Notes: generated by a model not told the origin, from the sequence alone. A stretch of 64,000 nt of DNA from Sclerodactyla briareus (GCA_026419785.1 JAODTK010005332.1:62001-126000); one strand, 5' to 3'. Counted from the stretch's first letter, positions 1-12,095 are shown. Numbers and translations: made by a program.

Positions 1-440
1 GGTGCGTACACGGGCCACATTATCACTTGGAAGTAACAGCCAAATCATTGCAAGTGTGCAGCTAAAGGGTTTTGAGGGTTTGGAAGTGTCCTACGAAGAT
101 CAAATATTAATATAGGGGAAGTCAAAATGAATTCATTGGTCTAAACCCCATCTGATAGGACATTCTGTTGCCAGTTGTTGTATTTCAGAGAGGTGAGTTC
201 CGGATCTCTACTCACTTGGAATTGACCAATATTACAAAACTAGAGCACAAATGGTACTGTAGCTCAAACCGCACAAAGGTACTAGACGAATGTACACCTA
301 TGTGATATGTTCAAGATCATGAGGCAAGGAGGCAGTTTGAAACAAAGGCCTATTGTGCCTTTGACGACTTTGAACATGATTCTTCATAAGGCCCAATGAG
401 TCTTGGCACGATAGCAAGTCAATAAATTCCACACATGAGC
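1..440. other. unassigned AT-rich flank
   Basis: I see no coding signal, splice-bounded exon or recognisable repeat here. The last ~50 bases begin to resemble the 425 bp tandem unit that follows. Confidence 0.4.
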
Positions 441-1740
441 ACACAGGGCCAACAGTGACACTGGCCTTGGGTCCTAAATCCCTGACACCCTAAAGTACAG
501 CTATCAGCCCATCATTATGACTGAACCATAGTACTATGCAACATAATTGGAGGAGACACAACGACTGTGCAGTATTCCTATATTGGGCGTAGGGGTCCAA
601 ATTCCCAACCTATAATGCCCTTACCAAAGGACAGTTACAAAAGTTCGAAGAGGAAAAACTCAATTGAAGCTTGGGGGCGGAGAGGCATTTCAGGTACATT
701 GTGTGAAAATTCATGAATGGGCCCACCAGGCCCAAAAATCCTGACACCCCCCCCCAAAAAGTACAGCTGTTAGACCATCATATGACCCAATGTCAGCACT
801 GTGCAACAAAATTCGTAAGAGGAGAAGCATTTTGCGTAATTCGCATGATGGGCCCTAGAGCCCACACTGGCCTTGGGACCTAATGTAATTCCTGGGCACC
901 ACAGATACGGCAATTGGACACCATTATGACTGATCATGAGCACTGTGCAACAAAAATTATAGGAGATACCAGATTTGCAGTAGTTATTGATGGGCACTAG
1001 GGCCCAAAGTGGGCCCTGAACACTCCCAAGGCCCTCTATTCAAGGACCGTTACATGTACACTTTGGAGGACATCATAGAATATTGTGGGGAGATTGATTT
1101 CAAGTACCATTGTGTGAAAATCAATAAACTGGGCCCACGGGCCAAGTGGACAACAGTAGACCCAAATTCCTGAACATCCCCAATGTAAGCTGATAAAAAC
1201 TATAATTATGACGGAATGTCAGCAATGTGCACTGAAATTAGTAAGAGGAGAACCATTTGCGTAATTCCATATAACAGGGGCCCCAGGGCCCACCGGGCCT
1301 GTGACCTAAATCCCTGGGCGCCCTGGGAGGTACAGCTAGTAGACCACCAATTTGAATGAAACATCAGCACTGTGCAACAAAATTGTAGGAGATACAATAT
1401 TTTGCAGTATTTCATATAAGAGGCGCAAGGGCCCAAACTGGCCTTGAGCCCAAAATTCAGGAACACCCCTTATGGGCCCTCTACCCAAGGACCATTACAG
1501 TAACTTTGAAGAGATCAATTGAATCTTGTGGGAGGAGAGTATTTCAAGTAAGGATTGAGTGATTTCACAAAATGACCTCAGGCCCAAATGGACCTTGGAC
1601 CCAAACATTACACAACAAAAAAACGAAGAAACACCCCGAAGGTACGGATGTTAAAGACCATCATTATGACCGAAATCAGCACTGTGCACCAAAATTTGCA
1701 GGAGATACATTTTGAAGTTCACACATATTAACCATAACTT
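440..1740. repeat. tandem array, unit about 425 bp
   Basis: The same words recur in the same order at about 415-445 base spacing. 'aaggaccgttaca' variants lie near 632, 1045 and 1488, 'ttgtgtgaaaat' variants near 700, 1115 and 1550, and 'cagcactgtgcaacaaaatt' variants near 794, 1213 and 1677. Inside each unit a second, diverged copy of the last motif lies ~146 bases after the first (near 940 and 1367), so the unit is itself an internal duplication. About three units are visible. No reading frame is conserved across units, so I treat this as satellite-like DNA. Confidence 0.75.
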
Positions 1741-1844
1741 CACAAAGACTCAACATGTCCCATGGGTCAATGAAACATGTTGTCCCAGTTGGTCGACATC
1801 CATCCAGAATGACTGATGGGCCAAAAAAGCATGTTGACACACTG

Positions 1845-1866
1845 GATAGATAGATAGATAGATAGA
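1845..1866. repeat. (GATA)n microsatellite
   Basis: About five perfect tandem GATA units directly after the 425 bp array region. Confidence 0.9.
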
Positions 1867-2226
1867 GTGACATGCAGGTTCACTAGCTCAACCAGCACAG
1901 CTGGTTTGAGCTAAAAATCATATTTTTGCACTAATTACGCATGTAGTTATGTGCTTAACAACTGAACAATTCCCTATGTACAGTATCCATTGTTTTGAGT
2001 TCAAAATCTTTCACGATGCTCAGCGCTTGACATGTTTCCTTCGAGATAATCAATAGCACAACATACAACGCAGGATTTCATCCTTCAGTGAAGGGACCTT
2101 ATTGGCTGAGAGTCCGATTCATGGACACCTTCACATCATCTACAAGCTGACAGACAGGAGACTGGCACGCCCACCTCTAGCTCTGATTTTGCATACAAAT
2201 TCCGCCTCTCCTGACACCACAGCGGA
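1867..2226. other. unassigned
   Basis: No coding or repeat signal that I can support. Confidence 0.35.
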
Positions 2227-2640
2227 TTACTGATGAAGACTTGTTCCATTCCAGCCGTGGGTCAGCTCTTTTCTGGCTCTCCGACGCCATTGGCGGGGCC
2301 GCGGCGCTCCAGAGGCGGGCCGCGGCGCTCCATAGCGCAGAGGCCATGCCGGACCCAGCTCCACCAATAGAGAAAGCCGCGGCACTGGGCTGTTCCTATC
2401 GCACCGGAGGGCCCGAGCGCAGACAAGTTCACAGGATAATCCCCCTGGGGGCCGGCTCCGGGTGGAGTCGCACCGGTACCGATACCAGCCCCCCGGCCCT
2501 TCTTGGGTGGTTGAACTCCGCGCGCCTGGACAAGGCTTGCCACTCTCTAGCTTCTTCTTGGAGGCAGTAGCCCTGGACTGGCACTCCTGCTCCTTCTCCC
2601 ACAGCCGTTCGGCAGCCATTCACAATATAACGCTTTGTAG
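2227..2640 (-). other. GC-rich island with overlapping open frames, unassigned
   Basis: A sharply bounded, GC-rich and CpG-rich block of about 400 bases in AT-rich surroundings, open in several frames on both strands. The minus frames give a short charged stretch (AAERLWEKEQECQSR) followed by Gly/Pro/Arg-rich sequence. This could be a piece of a retroelement structural protein, as in the DIRS region at 35-36 kb, or a GC-rich host exon or CpG island. Openness in several frames at once is expected from base composition alone, so no frame is claimed as a gene. Confidence 0.3.
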
Positions 2641-3059
2641 TGCACAAATCATGCCCAGGGTATCCCCCATGAAAATAGCTCTTCAAGCGGTTCTCCTAAA
2701 TCACGATAGGACACACGAATGGACACAGATGTAATGATGGTGATATCAGTATTCCCATACAATAGGCCTATATTCTTTTTTCTAACGAAAGTGACATGGA
2801 TGTATGGATGGCTACACACATACAAGTGTCCAGTAACCTTCATAATAGCAGTAGCAGCAGTTAACTGGGACTAAGATTTAATTACAATTACACCGCTTGC
2901 TAAGTCAATTTGTGGATCATCTTGATTAAAATACATTCTTACACCATATCGTCATGCTTTCTGTAAGTGTAGAAGCACCGTCACTCAGCTTCTACTCACC
3001 TCAAGTTTTCAAGACCCTCAAGATTTTGCTACTTCTTTGAATAGTCGCTCATGGGTGAA
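2641..3059. other. unassigned
   Basis: AT-rich sequence without a supported gene or repeat. Confidence 0.3.
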
Positions 3060-4190
3060 TGCCATTCCGCTGGACTTGCAAGTTCGAGTTCACAAAGGGC
3101 ATTTGACAGTTTTCCCCAAAAGACTTGCTCTATGAACTCTAATTCTATGGTCTGTGTGTTAACTATTTAGATTGGGTCAAGCTCCTTCTCCAGAACTGTA
3201 CACAACGAACTGTTATCGATAGAGTGTTCCTAAAACAAGAGTAATGCCATTTCTGGTGTTTCGCAAGGAACTGTACTGGGCCCAATATTTTTCCTGTATT
3301 GCATGTACTGTAAACAACCTCCCAGACTCTGTGTCATCCTCTATTCAACTTTTTTGCCGACGAGGCCTACTGTACAATAAAATTGAATTGAAGGCTGACC
3401 CAGACTATCTGACCTCGAATCATCGGTACAGTCAAATCGGTCCAAGGAATGGGCCATGCACTTCAAATCCCAGAAGTGTCATGTTCTCAATATCATGCTC
3501 AAAACCAGACCTCTCAAATATGTTTATAACCATTCTGGGCAAAACCTGGAAACCGGCGAAGTCACAACACCCGTACTCGGAGTAACTTGACTCCGACTCT
3601 CTTGGACTCTGCATATCAACAGTAGGCCCCTTCTTATCATTGCAAAGCGGCCTCGATAGGTCCTTTAATTCATGTGGAACTGGAGGAATCTACAGAACAC
3701 AACTGCCCTTCCCGTGTTCAGGAGCGTATAATATGTATACACGTTTATGTTTCGCCCCCATCTCGCATTATGGCTCATATGCCTCAAAGGTTGGTCTCCC
3801 TCCAGACAGTAACGGGTAAAGGAAACTTGAGAGGTTCGGCCCTAACTGCTGGGTTTTGTTACAAGACGCTATAAAACAGTAATATGCATACGACAGCATC
3901 ACACAGACATTCTGTCTTCTCTTCACTGGCAGACCCTTTAAGCATAGATGGAACTCTACTACTTAGTGACTTGCTCAAGAATGTCCGACCACCTTTAGAC
4001 TGAGTTCCTACACAAACTGTTTTGACCCTTACACAAGTATACTAGTTCACAAACCCAGCCCTTCCAAAATACTGTTTGTCATGTCGTCGCTGCTGGAAAC
4101 ACATACAGTGGAACAGGCTCCCCACAAAGTGTTGTTTCAATTTGGTAAACGAGAATGCTTTTGAGAGGGCAGTTTCCACCTGTCTTCAGA
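3060..4190 (+). mobile_element. CR1/Jockey-group LINE fragment, RT domain to C terminus
   Basis: A degenerate reverse-transcriptase gene read in shifting plus frames. In order it shows a KAFDSFP block near 3098 (family pattern F-KAFDTVPH), a T-V-I-D block near 3215, SGVSQGTVLGP near 3255-3290 (the RT GVPQG motif), NLPDSVSSSIQLF near 3317-3350, then FADE where the catalytic FADD is expected, near 3353. Further down come an HFKSQKCHV block (family F-N--KC-VM) and a WNRLP block near 4110, as in LINE C termini. The 5' half with the endonuclease is absent and the copy carries several frameshifts. It is a dead 5'-truncated copy. Clade assignment within CR1/L2/Jockey is uncertain. Confidence 0.75.
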
Positions 4191-5520
4191 AGGAATAATT
4201 AGTTTTGATGCACTCACTAATCCTCCATTGAATGCACCTGGCATTGGAGTATGCACAGAAACAGAATTGCAGACAGGTGGATTGTTAATCTGTGTGATTG
4301 TTCAACATGGCGAATCAACTTGGCAAGTCTGGTAATGCCTTCACCGTTCAAAAGCCCTCACGTTTGAATGGGGAAAGACAAAATGAAAGAAATACGTCAA
4401 GTAGGCCTACAGCTCAAGTGGCATGCTGAGATTTTTCAACAGCTTCCATTGACTCATCATTATTACTGAAAGCAAGTTTCCCCCACCAAAGATCTTCAAT
4501 TCAGAGTGCACCAAATGCAGGCTGGCCTACATAGTTCAGTTCCTTAAAAAAAAAAAAAAAAAAAAAAACATCACTAGTCCTATATAATATTGTGAAAATA
4601 ACTGTACATCAGGCATGAAATATTTTCTCGGTTTGTAATTATTTGGGGAAGATGAAAGGCTGACTGCGCAGGTAACCAACTGTAAAATTAATTTTAATAT
4701 AGGCCTGGGCTAGCCTGCGCTCCACAGGCTATAGTAAACCCTTTACTAAAGTCTGCGTTCCCAACTCGAGGCCTAGACTGTTTTTTAGGCTAGCGCTAAG
4801 CGGCCAACTTTCTGTTTCAACTTCAGGTTCTGACAAGCTTGCACCTCAATTAATATACCAATTATTGTAGTTGAGAAAAGGTTTAGAACTATTCATTCCC
4901 CATATTGGTCTTTAGCAAGTGAGAATTACCAATATTTTAACCCGAATCAGTCGGAAATCTCCATAATTGCCTACAAGTTGTTGTCTTGTTATGAGTTGCC
5001 ACTCTAAGATATGAATAATCATGTAGATTTTCTATGGTAATGTCTCACATGTACCCAATATGAATAATAGAAATCGTCAAAATGACCCTGAGTGCAACAC
5101 TTCTGTTTACAAAACTATGTTCAAAACAAGACAGGCTGGAAAAAACAGGTAGTGATTTTCCCCAATTTACGTCAAATAGGCTTGTAAGGTTCAAAACTTT
5201 TATACAATGGAATTTGAACGTGTTTGTAGGGGATTGGAATGTCATGAATGATGTTTGAAGGTTATAGAGAGGGCTTATAATGGGAGGGAGAATTAGAGGA
5301 ATGAGGTGACGGATGCGTCCCACCTTCATGAGAAGGAAGGTGCTAACAGTAAAATTTCTTCTGTTACGTGACTAGCCGAGACGGGGTCAGAGCGCGTTAG
5401 GGTGGTCAAAATCTGCACGGAAGTATGTCAAAATCTTCACCAGTATACAGTAAGTTCGAATATCTGTATTGGCTTTGTGGTGTGCACTATAAGCATACAT
5501 CGTTGCGTGATTAATGGCAG
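4191..5520. other. unassigned, with one A tract
   Basis: No supported gene. A 95-codon minus-strand open frame at 5045-5329 has no recognised motif or splice context. Confidence 0.3.
4546..4568. repeat. A(23) tract
   Basis: An uninterrupted run of A after 'cagttcctt'. It could be the tail of a retroposed copy inserted on the plus strand, but I cannot recognise a SINE or LINE body just upstream. Confidence 0.6.
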
Positions 5521-5534
5521 AGCCTCGTCCTGTA

Positions 5535-6165
5535 TATGACAACATTCCCATTTTCGGAAACGCCCACCCATTCCGAGAAAAGGGGCGATGGGTAAAGTAA
5601 AAACGACCTAAAGGACTGCATATATGGTCTCCCACCCCATTATATACGGAAGTCGAATCAGTCTCGGCTGGGGGTGGGTTCCAAAAACCCGACAACCTTG
5701 TGGTGGACACTCTGTTACAATGTACAAAGTCAATGCGACTATGCGACATCATCCATTTTTTCAAAGTAAGTAGTATACGATATTCCCATTTTTCGGACCA
5801 CCACCAATCAGAAAAGAGGTCGCCATGTTGAAAGTAGCAACGCTCATGGGTACCTGTGACCCCCCCCCCAATTGTCTAGCACTTCTACTATAAGATGTCC
5901 TATACCAGTCTTGGTCTGGGGATGGGGTGCTAAAAACCTGACAACCTGTGGCGGACACCTGTATGAAGTCAAAGTCTGTATGGGACAATATTTCCTATTT
6001 CGAAAACGCCCCTTTCAGGAACGGAGGTCGAGGTGAAAGCAACGTAACACGCTCCTGAATGTTACCGCCATAATTGTGACTCCCAACCTCAATATCCGAG
6101 GATGTCATACAAGTCTCTGCTGGGGGTGGGGTACCAAAAAACCCGACAACCCGTGGAACTGATTT
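5535..6165 (-). repeat. 225-bp satellite, left array (inverted, about 3 copies)
   Basis: The reverse complement reads, three times in series, the landmarks of the unit at 8.9-12.1 kb: 'gtgtccgccacaggttgtcg', then 'ttttggcaccccaccccca', then 'gactggtatagac', and finally 'ggtgggcgtccgaaaatggg' with an A-rich junction. Copies are about 200-235 bases long and diverged. Orientation is opposite to the right array, so together they form a large inverted repeat around 6.17-8.93 kb. Confidence 0.8.
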
Positions 6166-7270
6166 GCGTTTTGTTACGTTGGGGAATATATTAGTGATTT
6201 GCGAATCGCATCCTACCAGTGTTTCGTCTGTGCTTCTCCCGAGTTGCTTTATTCTGCATAAAGTCAGATTAGTGAGCTTACAACATTTAAATTATTTTGA
6301 TCACCTTGGCTTGATTGTAAGGTATGCTTCATTTTGTTGAATTGTTGCATAAGGATGATGATATAAAAAAATAGGACATTTTCTATTAATTTTTTATTAA
6401 TTTCTTGGTACATGAGATAATATACATTTCTAAAAGTGTAAAAAGATCTTGTTTAAGGAAGAAAGAGTATCTTGCCCACTTTACAAGCTTTACACAAAGA
6501 AACCTGCATTGAAATGTCGGAGTAGGCCCAAAGCCCCAGCCTTCATTTAATCAGTTATTCCTTCACTAATGAATGAATTGACTTGTCGAAACCCTGAGCT
6601 TCCGTTCCATGCTAGATCAATGAGTGCCCGTCCAGGTTATCTGAAATCAGACACTGGAGTGACGTCTGGCAGTAGACCTATTCGGATGTTGGGAACTGAC
6701 GCATATTTCACCGAATGCGGCATACATGTACACCGTGCAGTGTCTATATAATATTTATTGACTATCAAAACATCTTGTCAAAATGGAAAGAAAGAAGAAA
6801 GCTTCATTCAATATGCCTGATTAGAAGCTTTGATAAATGATAAACCTACGGATGATTCACTAAGCACTGAACACTCAACAAAAACATTGGCACTTCAATA
6901 TGATTTTTAAACTATCCAGTAACATAAACCCACTCCGAAATCCTCCAGAAATGATACAAAGGGTCATGAGCGATGCCAAAAAATGGAAAGGTTCAAAAAC
7001 TGCTTAGGTTGCTGCTACTACAAGTTTTTACTGAAGGGTTCTTCCTCCATCTTTCGTCAAAACAACTTCTATCTGTCCAAACTGCGGCTTATCTCACATA
7101 TAGTTATGTAATTTTTGATGGCACCTTTAACTGGCTCATATGGAATGCTCCATCCTGTGGCTTCGAGCCCCTTTGACAAAAGAAAATCCATTGAGACAAA
7201 TTTCGGTTACATTTTGGCGGATCTCTCCGTGATTGGAATAAAACCCATTAAGTAAGCATGGGTATACAGT
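6166..7270. other. unassigned spacer between inverted satellite arrays
   Basis: No supported gene. Short open frames at 6569-6751 and 6973-7176 have no recognised motif. Confidence 0.35.
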
Positions 7271-7275
7271 TCTAA

Positions 7276-8540
7276 GGCTAGCCATCCATAGTCTCAGTGC
7301 CGGCGCAGCACTACGCGCAGCGCATGGCTGCCTAGGACCGTCCGCAGATTGTAGCCATTCCACTCACCCGCAGCCCTTGCGCAGCATCCGCAGGCGAGCT
7401 CATAATGCGGGAAACTATTTAAACATAACTTGGAGAATGAGCATTTCCCCAAGTACAGTTAACTCGCATGAGCCAAGGCGGCCTCGAGATGTTTAATCCC
7501 GGTCTCGACATTTCCTGGGTACATATGCAGTTCTCTCACATTAGTTCTGCAACATAGCACAAGCGATCCAGGTACCGCAGTGCATTTTTTAAACGTTTAA
7601 GGTAAAACATTAGTTCAACAGTAATATGGATTTTTATTTATGGTATACTTGCCGAAAACAGGGGGTAAAGCCTATTCAAGACTCAGCAAGGGTGTAAACT
7701 TGGATACGGCAGCTTCACAAGGTACACAGAACAAGTTCAATGGCTAGCCATAGTACCTTACTGCAATAGTGGGGGTAATCACACGCAGCCGGTATGGCAC
7801 GGGAACGGGAGCTTTTGACGATACAATTATGCTAACCACTCGGATTAAAAGGCAGACAAAACAGTGACATATACTATATTATCTGTACTCAGGCAAATAA
7901 TGCAGCCTCCATTGCCGCGAAATATTTAGCTGCCATCATTGTAAACCAGGGACGGTTGAACCAGGGGTCCATATGCCACCCCCCCCCCCCCCGTCCCCCT
8001 CCTTCCTACGCCCACCCCTCCAAATTGAGCAACGGCTAATTAGGAAACACTGGGAATCTCGTCGGGGCCAAATTGAAGGATAGTCGGGAGCAAAGCACAA
8101 AGAAAGAAGAGGAAGACCAAACCCAAACATGAAAGTACATTGTAATGTGGAGGGTTAGAGCGAGCAGCTACTAGCCAGCTTCCCCATGCAGCGAGGGGCA
8201 AGGCTTCCCCATGACTTTGCACTGGGGCGAGATCCCAGCACTTGCTGCGTTGTGGCCCGTCTGGAAACGGGCGTCTTCCCTTCCCCCCTTTGGAGAATCA
8301 ATACGCCTTCCTTGCCAGTGAATCTTGTACGAATTGCCCTTCTCGGTGCTACAGGAACCATCCCCCCAAGGCTTGGAGGTCGCAGAAATTGCTCACTGAT
8401 CGATTTCCGCGCAGCATCAGCCGATGCAATGCGTCTGCGGACACGTGGATCGCACCTTTTGTTTTTCCTATGTAATCGATTTAGGCAGGATTGTGCAGTG
8501 CTGCGCTGCACCTGCGCTGCAGACTAGTGGATGGCCAGCA
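7276..8540. mobile_element. TTAA-flanked DNA transposon, copy A (non-autonomous)
   Basis: The two ends form an imperfect inverted repeat of about 45-50 bases. The left end starts GGCTAGCCATCCATAGTCT; the complement of the right end starts TGCTGGCCATCCACTAGTCT, and both continue into 'GCGCAGCGCA'-like sequence. The right flank is TTAA (8541-8544) and the left flank is CTAA (7272-7275), consistent with a TTAA target duplication with one change. A second copy lies at 47.9-48.6 kb and shares the ends and the word 'aacttggagaatgagcattt'. No transposase frame is visible, so it is probably a deletion derivative. A TTAA target suggests piggyBac or Kolobok; the sequence does not decide which. Confidence 0.7.
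7978..7996. repeat. C-tract
   Basis: A run of Cs inside copy A of the TTAA element, followed by further C-rich sequence. Confidence 0.8.
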
Positions 8541-8934
8541 TTAATGCTAAAGATTGCGGCATTTCAGATGACCTTTTTCAACATCACATTCCAATATAGT
8601 ATAATAGTTTGCAGAGATGGAATGGTATAATGGTGATAATACAATGCATAATGTCAGCTTGTTACCGGAAGGAACATATTTCTTCAGGGATAGTGATGAA
8701 AACTGAAAGAATTAGCAACTGTGACGAAGACAAATAAATATCGCCGATAGGTAGACGATAAAAAAATTTGTAGAGAACATTGTCTAATACATCATTCTGA
8801 TATCAAGACAGCAAATAGCTACGTTCATGATGTGCCATTCGTTACTCAAATATATACACCATCACTATGAGTGATCGCAGAAAGGAAAAAAAAAAAAAGT
8901 AAAATAATTCTGGTACATGTACAGGGATGACAAA

Positions 8935-10597
8935 ATGAATGATGTCCCTTGACTTTGTACGGGTGTCCGCCAAGGTTGTCAGTTTTTTGCACCCACCCCC
9001 GGACCGAGACGATATAGACTTCCTGATAACAGGGGTGGAAGAAAATTATGACAGGTACCTAGGATCCTTGATACCTTCAACATCGACCTCCTCTCTCGGA
9101 GTTGCTGGCGTCCGAAAATGGGAACAATGTGATACTGGGTCTTTAAAAAAAAAATAAGATGTCACATTGACTTGGTACAGGGGGTACACCACAGGTTGTA
9201 GTGTTTTTGGCACTCCACCCCCAGACAGAGACTGGTATGTACTTCTTGATAGTAGGGGTGGAAGAAAATTATGACAGGTACCTTAGATCCTTGATACCTT
9301 CAACATCGACCTTCCTCTCTCGGATTGGTGGGCGTCGAAAATGGGAACATTGTGATACTGACTTTGAAAAAAAATGAAGATGTTCCCATTGACTTTGTAC
9401 AGGGTGCCCGCCACAGGTTGTCAGGCTTTGGCAGCCCATCCCCAGACCGAGACACTGATTATAGACTTCCTGATAACAGGGGTGGAAGAAATTAGGACAG
9501 GTACCTGGATCCTTGTTACCTCAACATCGACCTCCTATCTCGGAGTGGTTGGCGTCTGAAAATGGGAACATTGTGATAATGACTTTAAAAAAAAAGATGA
9601 TGTCACATTGCCTTTGTACAAGGTGTCCGACACAGGTTGTCGTGTTTTTGGCACTACCAACCCCCAGACAGAGACTGGTATGTGTTACTACTCAATCGGA
9701 GGTGAGAGCCACTATACAGGTACCGTAGGATCGTTGTACTTTGCAACATCAGTTGTTCCTTTCAACAACACGTCTTCCTCGGAATTGGTGGCGTTCCGAA
9801 AATGGGAATATTGTCGATACTGACTTAAAAAATGACTGATGTGTCCCTTGACTTTGCACATGTTCCGCCAAGGTTGTCCGGGTTTTTGACACCCCCCCCC
9901 AGCCAGAGACTGGTATGTATTTCTCGATAGTAGGGGTGAGAGACAATTATGACGGGTACCTAGGATCAGTTGTTACTTCAACATCGACATCTTTTCTCGG
10001 AATCAGTGGGCGTTCCGAAATGGAAATATGGTTGATACTGACTTCAAAAAAATGAATGATATCTTAGCCAATTGATTTGTATATACAGGGCGTCCGCCAC
10101 AGGTTGTTGTTTTTGGCACCCAACCCACAGACCGAGGACTGAATAGACTCCGATATAATTAGGGGTGGGGACAATTTAGAAGGTATCTAGGAGAGTTATT
10201 ACTTTCAACATCGACCCTCGTTCTCTCGAATTGGTGGGCATCTGGAAAAATGGGAATATTGTTTCCTACTGACTCAAAAAAAAGGAGACTGATGTCTTGT
10301 GACTTGTACAGGATAGTCGCCACCGGGTTGTCGGGTTTTTGGCACCCCAACCCCAGACAGAGACTGGTAGTACTGCTGGATAGTAGGGGTGGAAGAAAAT
10401 ATGACAGGTACCTGGGATCCTTGATAACTTTCAACATCGACCTCCTCTCTCGGAGTTGGTGGGCGTCCGAAAATGGGAACATTGTGATACTGACTTTGAA
10501 AAAAAAATGAATGAGTGTCCCATTGACTTTGTACAGGGTGCCCGCCACAGGTTGTCGGTTTGTTGGCAACCCACCCCCAGACCGCGACTGATATAGA
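8935..10597 (+). repeat. 225-bp satellite, right array, part 1 (about 7.4 copies)
   Basis: Head-to-tail copies are marked by 'gttttt(g)gcaccc' near 8980, 9196, 9418, 9638, 9872, 10104, 10327 and 10553, spacing about 216-234 bases. Each copy ends in an A-run followed by 'atgatgtc(a)c' and carries 'gacaggtacc(t)agga' and 'ggtgggcgtccgaaaatggg'. Some frames stay open across part of a copy but none across the array, so these are not tandem protein repeats. The array is interrupted at 10597 by a transposon and resumes at 11707. Confidence 0.9.
10590..10597. repeat. left target duplication of hAT-like element
   Basis: GATATAGA immediately before the transposon end, matched at 7 of 8 positions by GAAATAGA at 11707-11714. 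Both fit the satellite consensus at this point. Confidence 0.75.
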
Positions 10598-11706
10598 TAG
10601 TGAGGAACCCGTCTGGGTTTTTTCTGGCCGATCCCGATTCCCGACTTTTACAAAAATGTCTACCGATCCGATCCGATCCTCGTATGTGCTGTATCATGCA
10701 CTGTAAGCGACCACGGCAAGCCCCTAGGCTCTCGTGTAGCGAGACGCCATGTAAACCCCTATTCTAATATGGAATGTAACGTTTGGAACATTATCTTTTT
10801 GTATGTGTTCAAAATCAAATGACGAATGAAAATATGTAGAACAGTATACTTTTTTTATTAACCAACTTCCACTGAAAACCGCAGACAACAGTGTTAAAAC
10901 GTTAACTATCAGCAGTCGGAAGCCGTACCGGCTTGCGATGTGGTGGTACGCCCAGCACATGTATTAAACAGAGCACTTTGCTATGCTAGCGTTCATAAGA
11001 TTCATACATGCTACAGTGTCAGGTACCGATATCCCGCCGAGCTGTTGGAATGGTAAACTGATCTACAGAGCAACAATCTGATTGGCTATTTGAGTGAACA
11101 GCTTGATGTCTAGTGCTGCACACTGTGCGTGAAGTCTCATAAGTACTGTCCTTGACTTCCCCTGATTCGGCTCGCGCGGTCTCCGTATTAATTGGGAATT
11201 GAAACTTTTTATAACAGTGGTATCATCTGTATGACCGCTAAACTTTCCTCTGTCATGCAAACTAATTTTCCCATTTATTTTGTTTTTGTAGGTGGCGAAG
11301 AATCACATTTAAATCGCACTCAAAGTCCTAATTTCTGAAAAGTGACTTGCAGACACTGTAATGTGCTGGCTGTGGTCAACGTGGCGTGCATATGGTGGAC
11401 CGAGATCAAGTATTCTGACGTCGCCTGTGTCTCGACGGACTGATTTGTTTACGTAAGGTCAGGCTCGAGTTCACTCTGCCTGCTGGCCTCAGAGATTACA
11501 GAAATAACTGACGTATTTTGCGTTTTCCAGGGAACATGATGATAGCTCTTTCAGAAAAGACGGAACGATTTTCTACGCCAACTACAAACAGTGCAGGATC
11601 GGATAGGCGAATCGGTACACTGGAAACTTTTTCACGATCTACGAGCGAATGTGATGTGAAAAAATCGGCACGTTCCGATCTTCAAGATCGGATCAGTTCT
11701 ACACTA
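10598..11706. mobile_element. hAT-like DNA transposon inserted in satellite
   Basis: This 1109 bp stretch breaks one satellite copy exactly, with an 8-base duplication on each side. It begins TAGTGAGGAACCC and ends GTTCTACACTA, so the termini are inverted repeats (TAGTG-x-GAAC). Subterminal 'gatccgatc'-type words occur at both ends in opposite orientation. An 8 bp duplication and TA(G)-type ends fit the hAT superfamily. The interior holds only short frames on the minus strand with no hAT transposase motif, so it looks non-autonomous. Confidence 0.75.
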
Positions 11707-12095
11707 GAAATAGACTTCCCGATAATAGGGTTGGGAGACAATTATGACAGGTATCTAGGTGTGTTACTTTCAACAGCGACATCTTCTCTCGGAATGTGTG
11801 GGGTCGAAATTGGGAATATTGTCTACGACTTCTTTGGAAAAAAATGAATGATTCCTTGACTTGTACAGGGTGTCTGCCACAGGTTGTCAGGTTTGGGGCA
11901 CCCCACCCCCAGACAGAGACTGGTATGTGCTTCTCGATAGTAGGGGTGATGAGGTGAGAGACAATTATGCCATCGTACCTAGCAGCGTTGTTACTTCCAA
12001 CGTCACCCTCTCTTCTCGGAATTGATGGGCGCCGGAAAAAAAAAAATAGACAATATTGCCAATTGACTTGTACTGGGCTTTGCCCCTTATAGGAT
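11707..12095 (+). repeat. 225-bp satellite, right array, part 2 (about 1.7 copies)
   Basis: It continues at the exact monomer position where part 1 stopped: the second half of the split copy, a complete copy with 'ggcaccccaccccca' near 11900, then the start of another that fades after 'cttgtactggg' near 12080. Confidence 0.88.

Noticed and set aside
2227-2686. Several overlapping long frames on both strands as possible genes
   Set aside because: Simultaneous openness in many frames is expected in GC-rich DNA. No single frame has a motif strong enough to choose.
8939-10697. Repeated similar open frames across the satellite as a tandem-repeat protein
   Set aside because: Monomer length varies from about 216 to 238 and is not kept a multiple of three, so no frame runs through the array.
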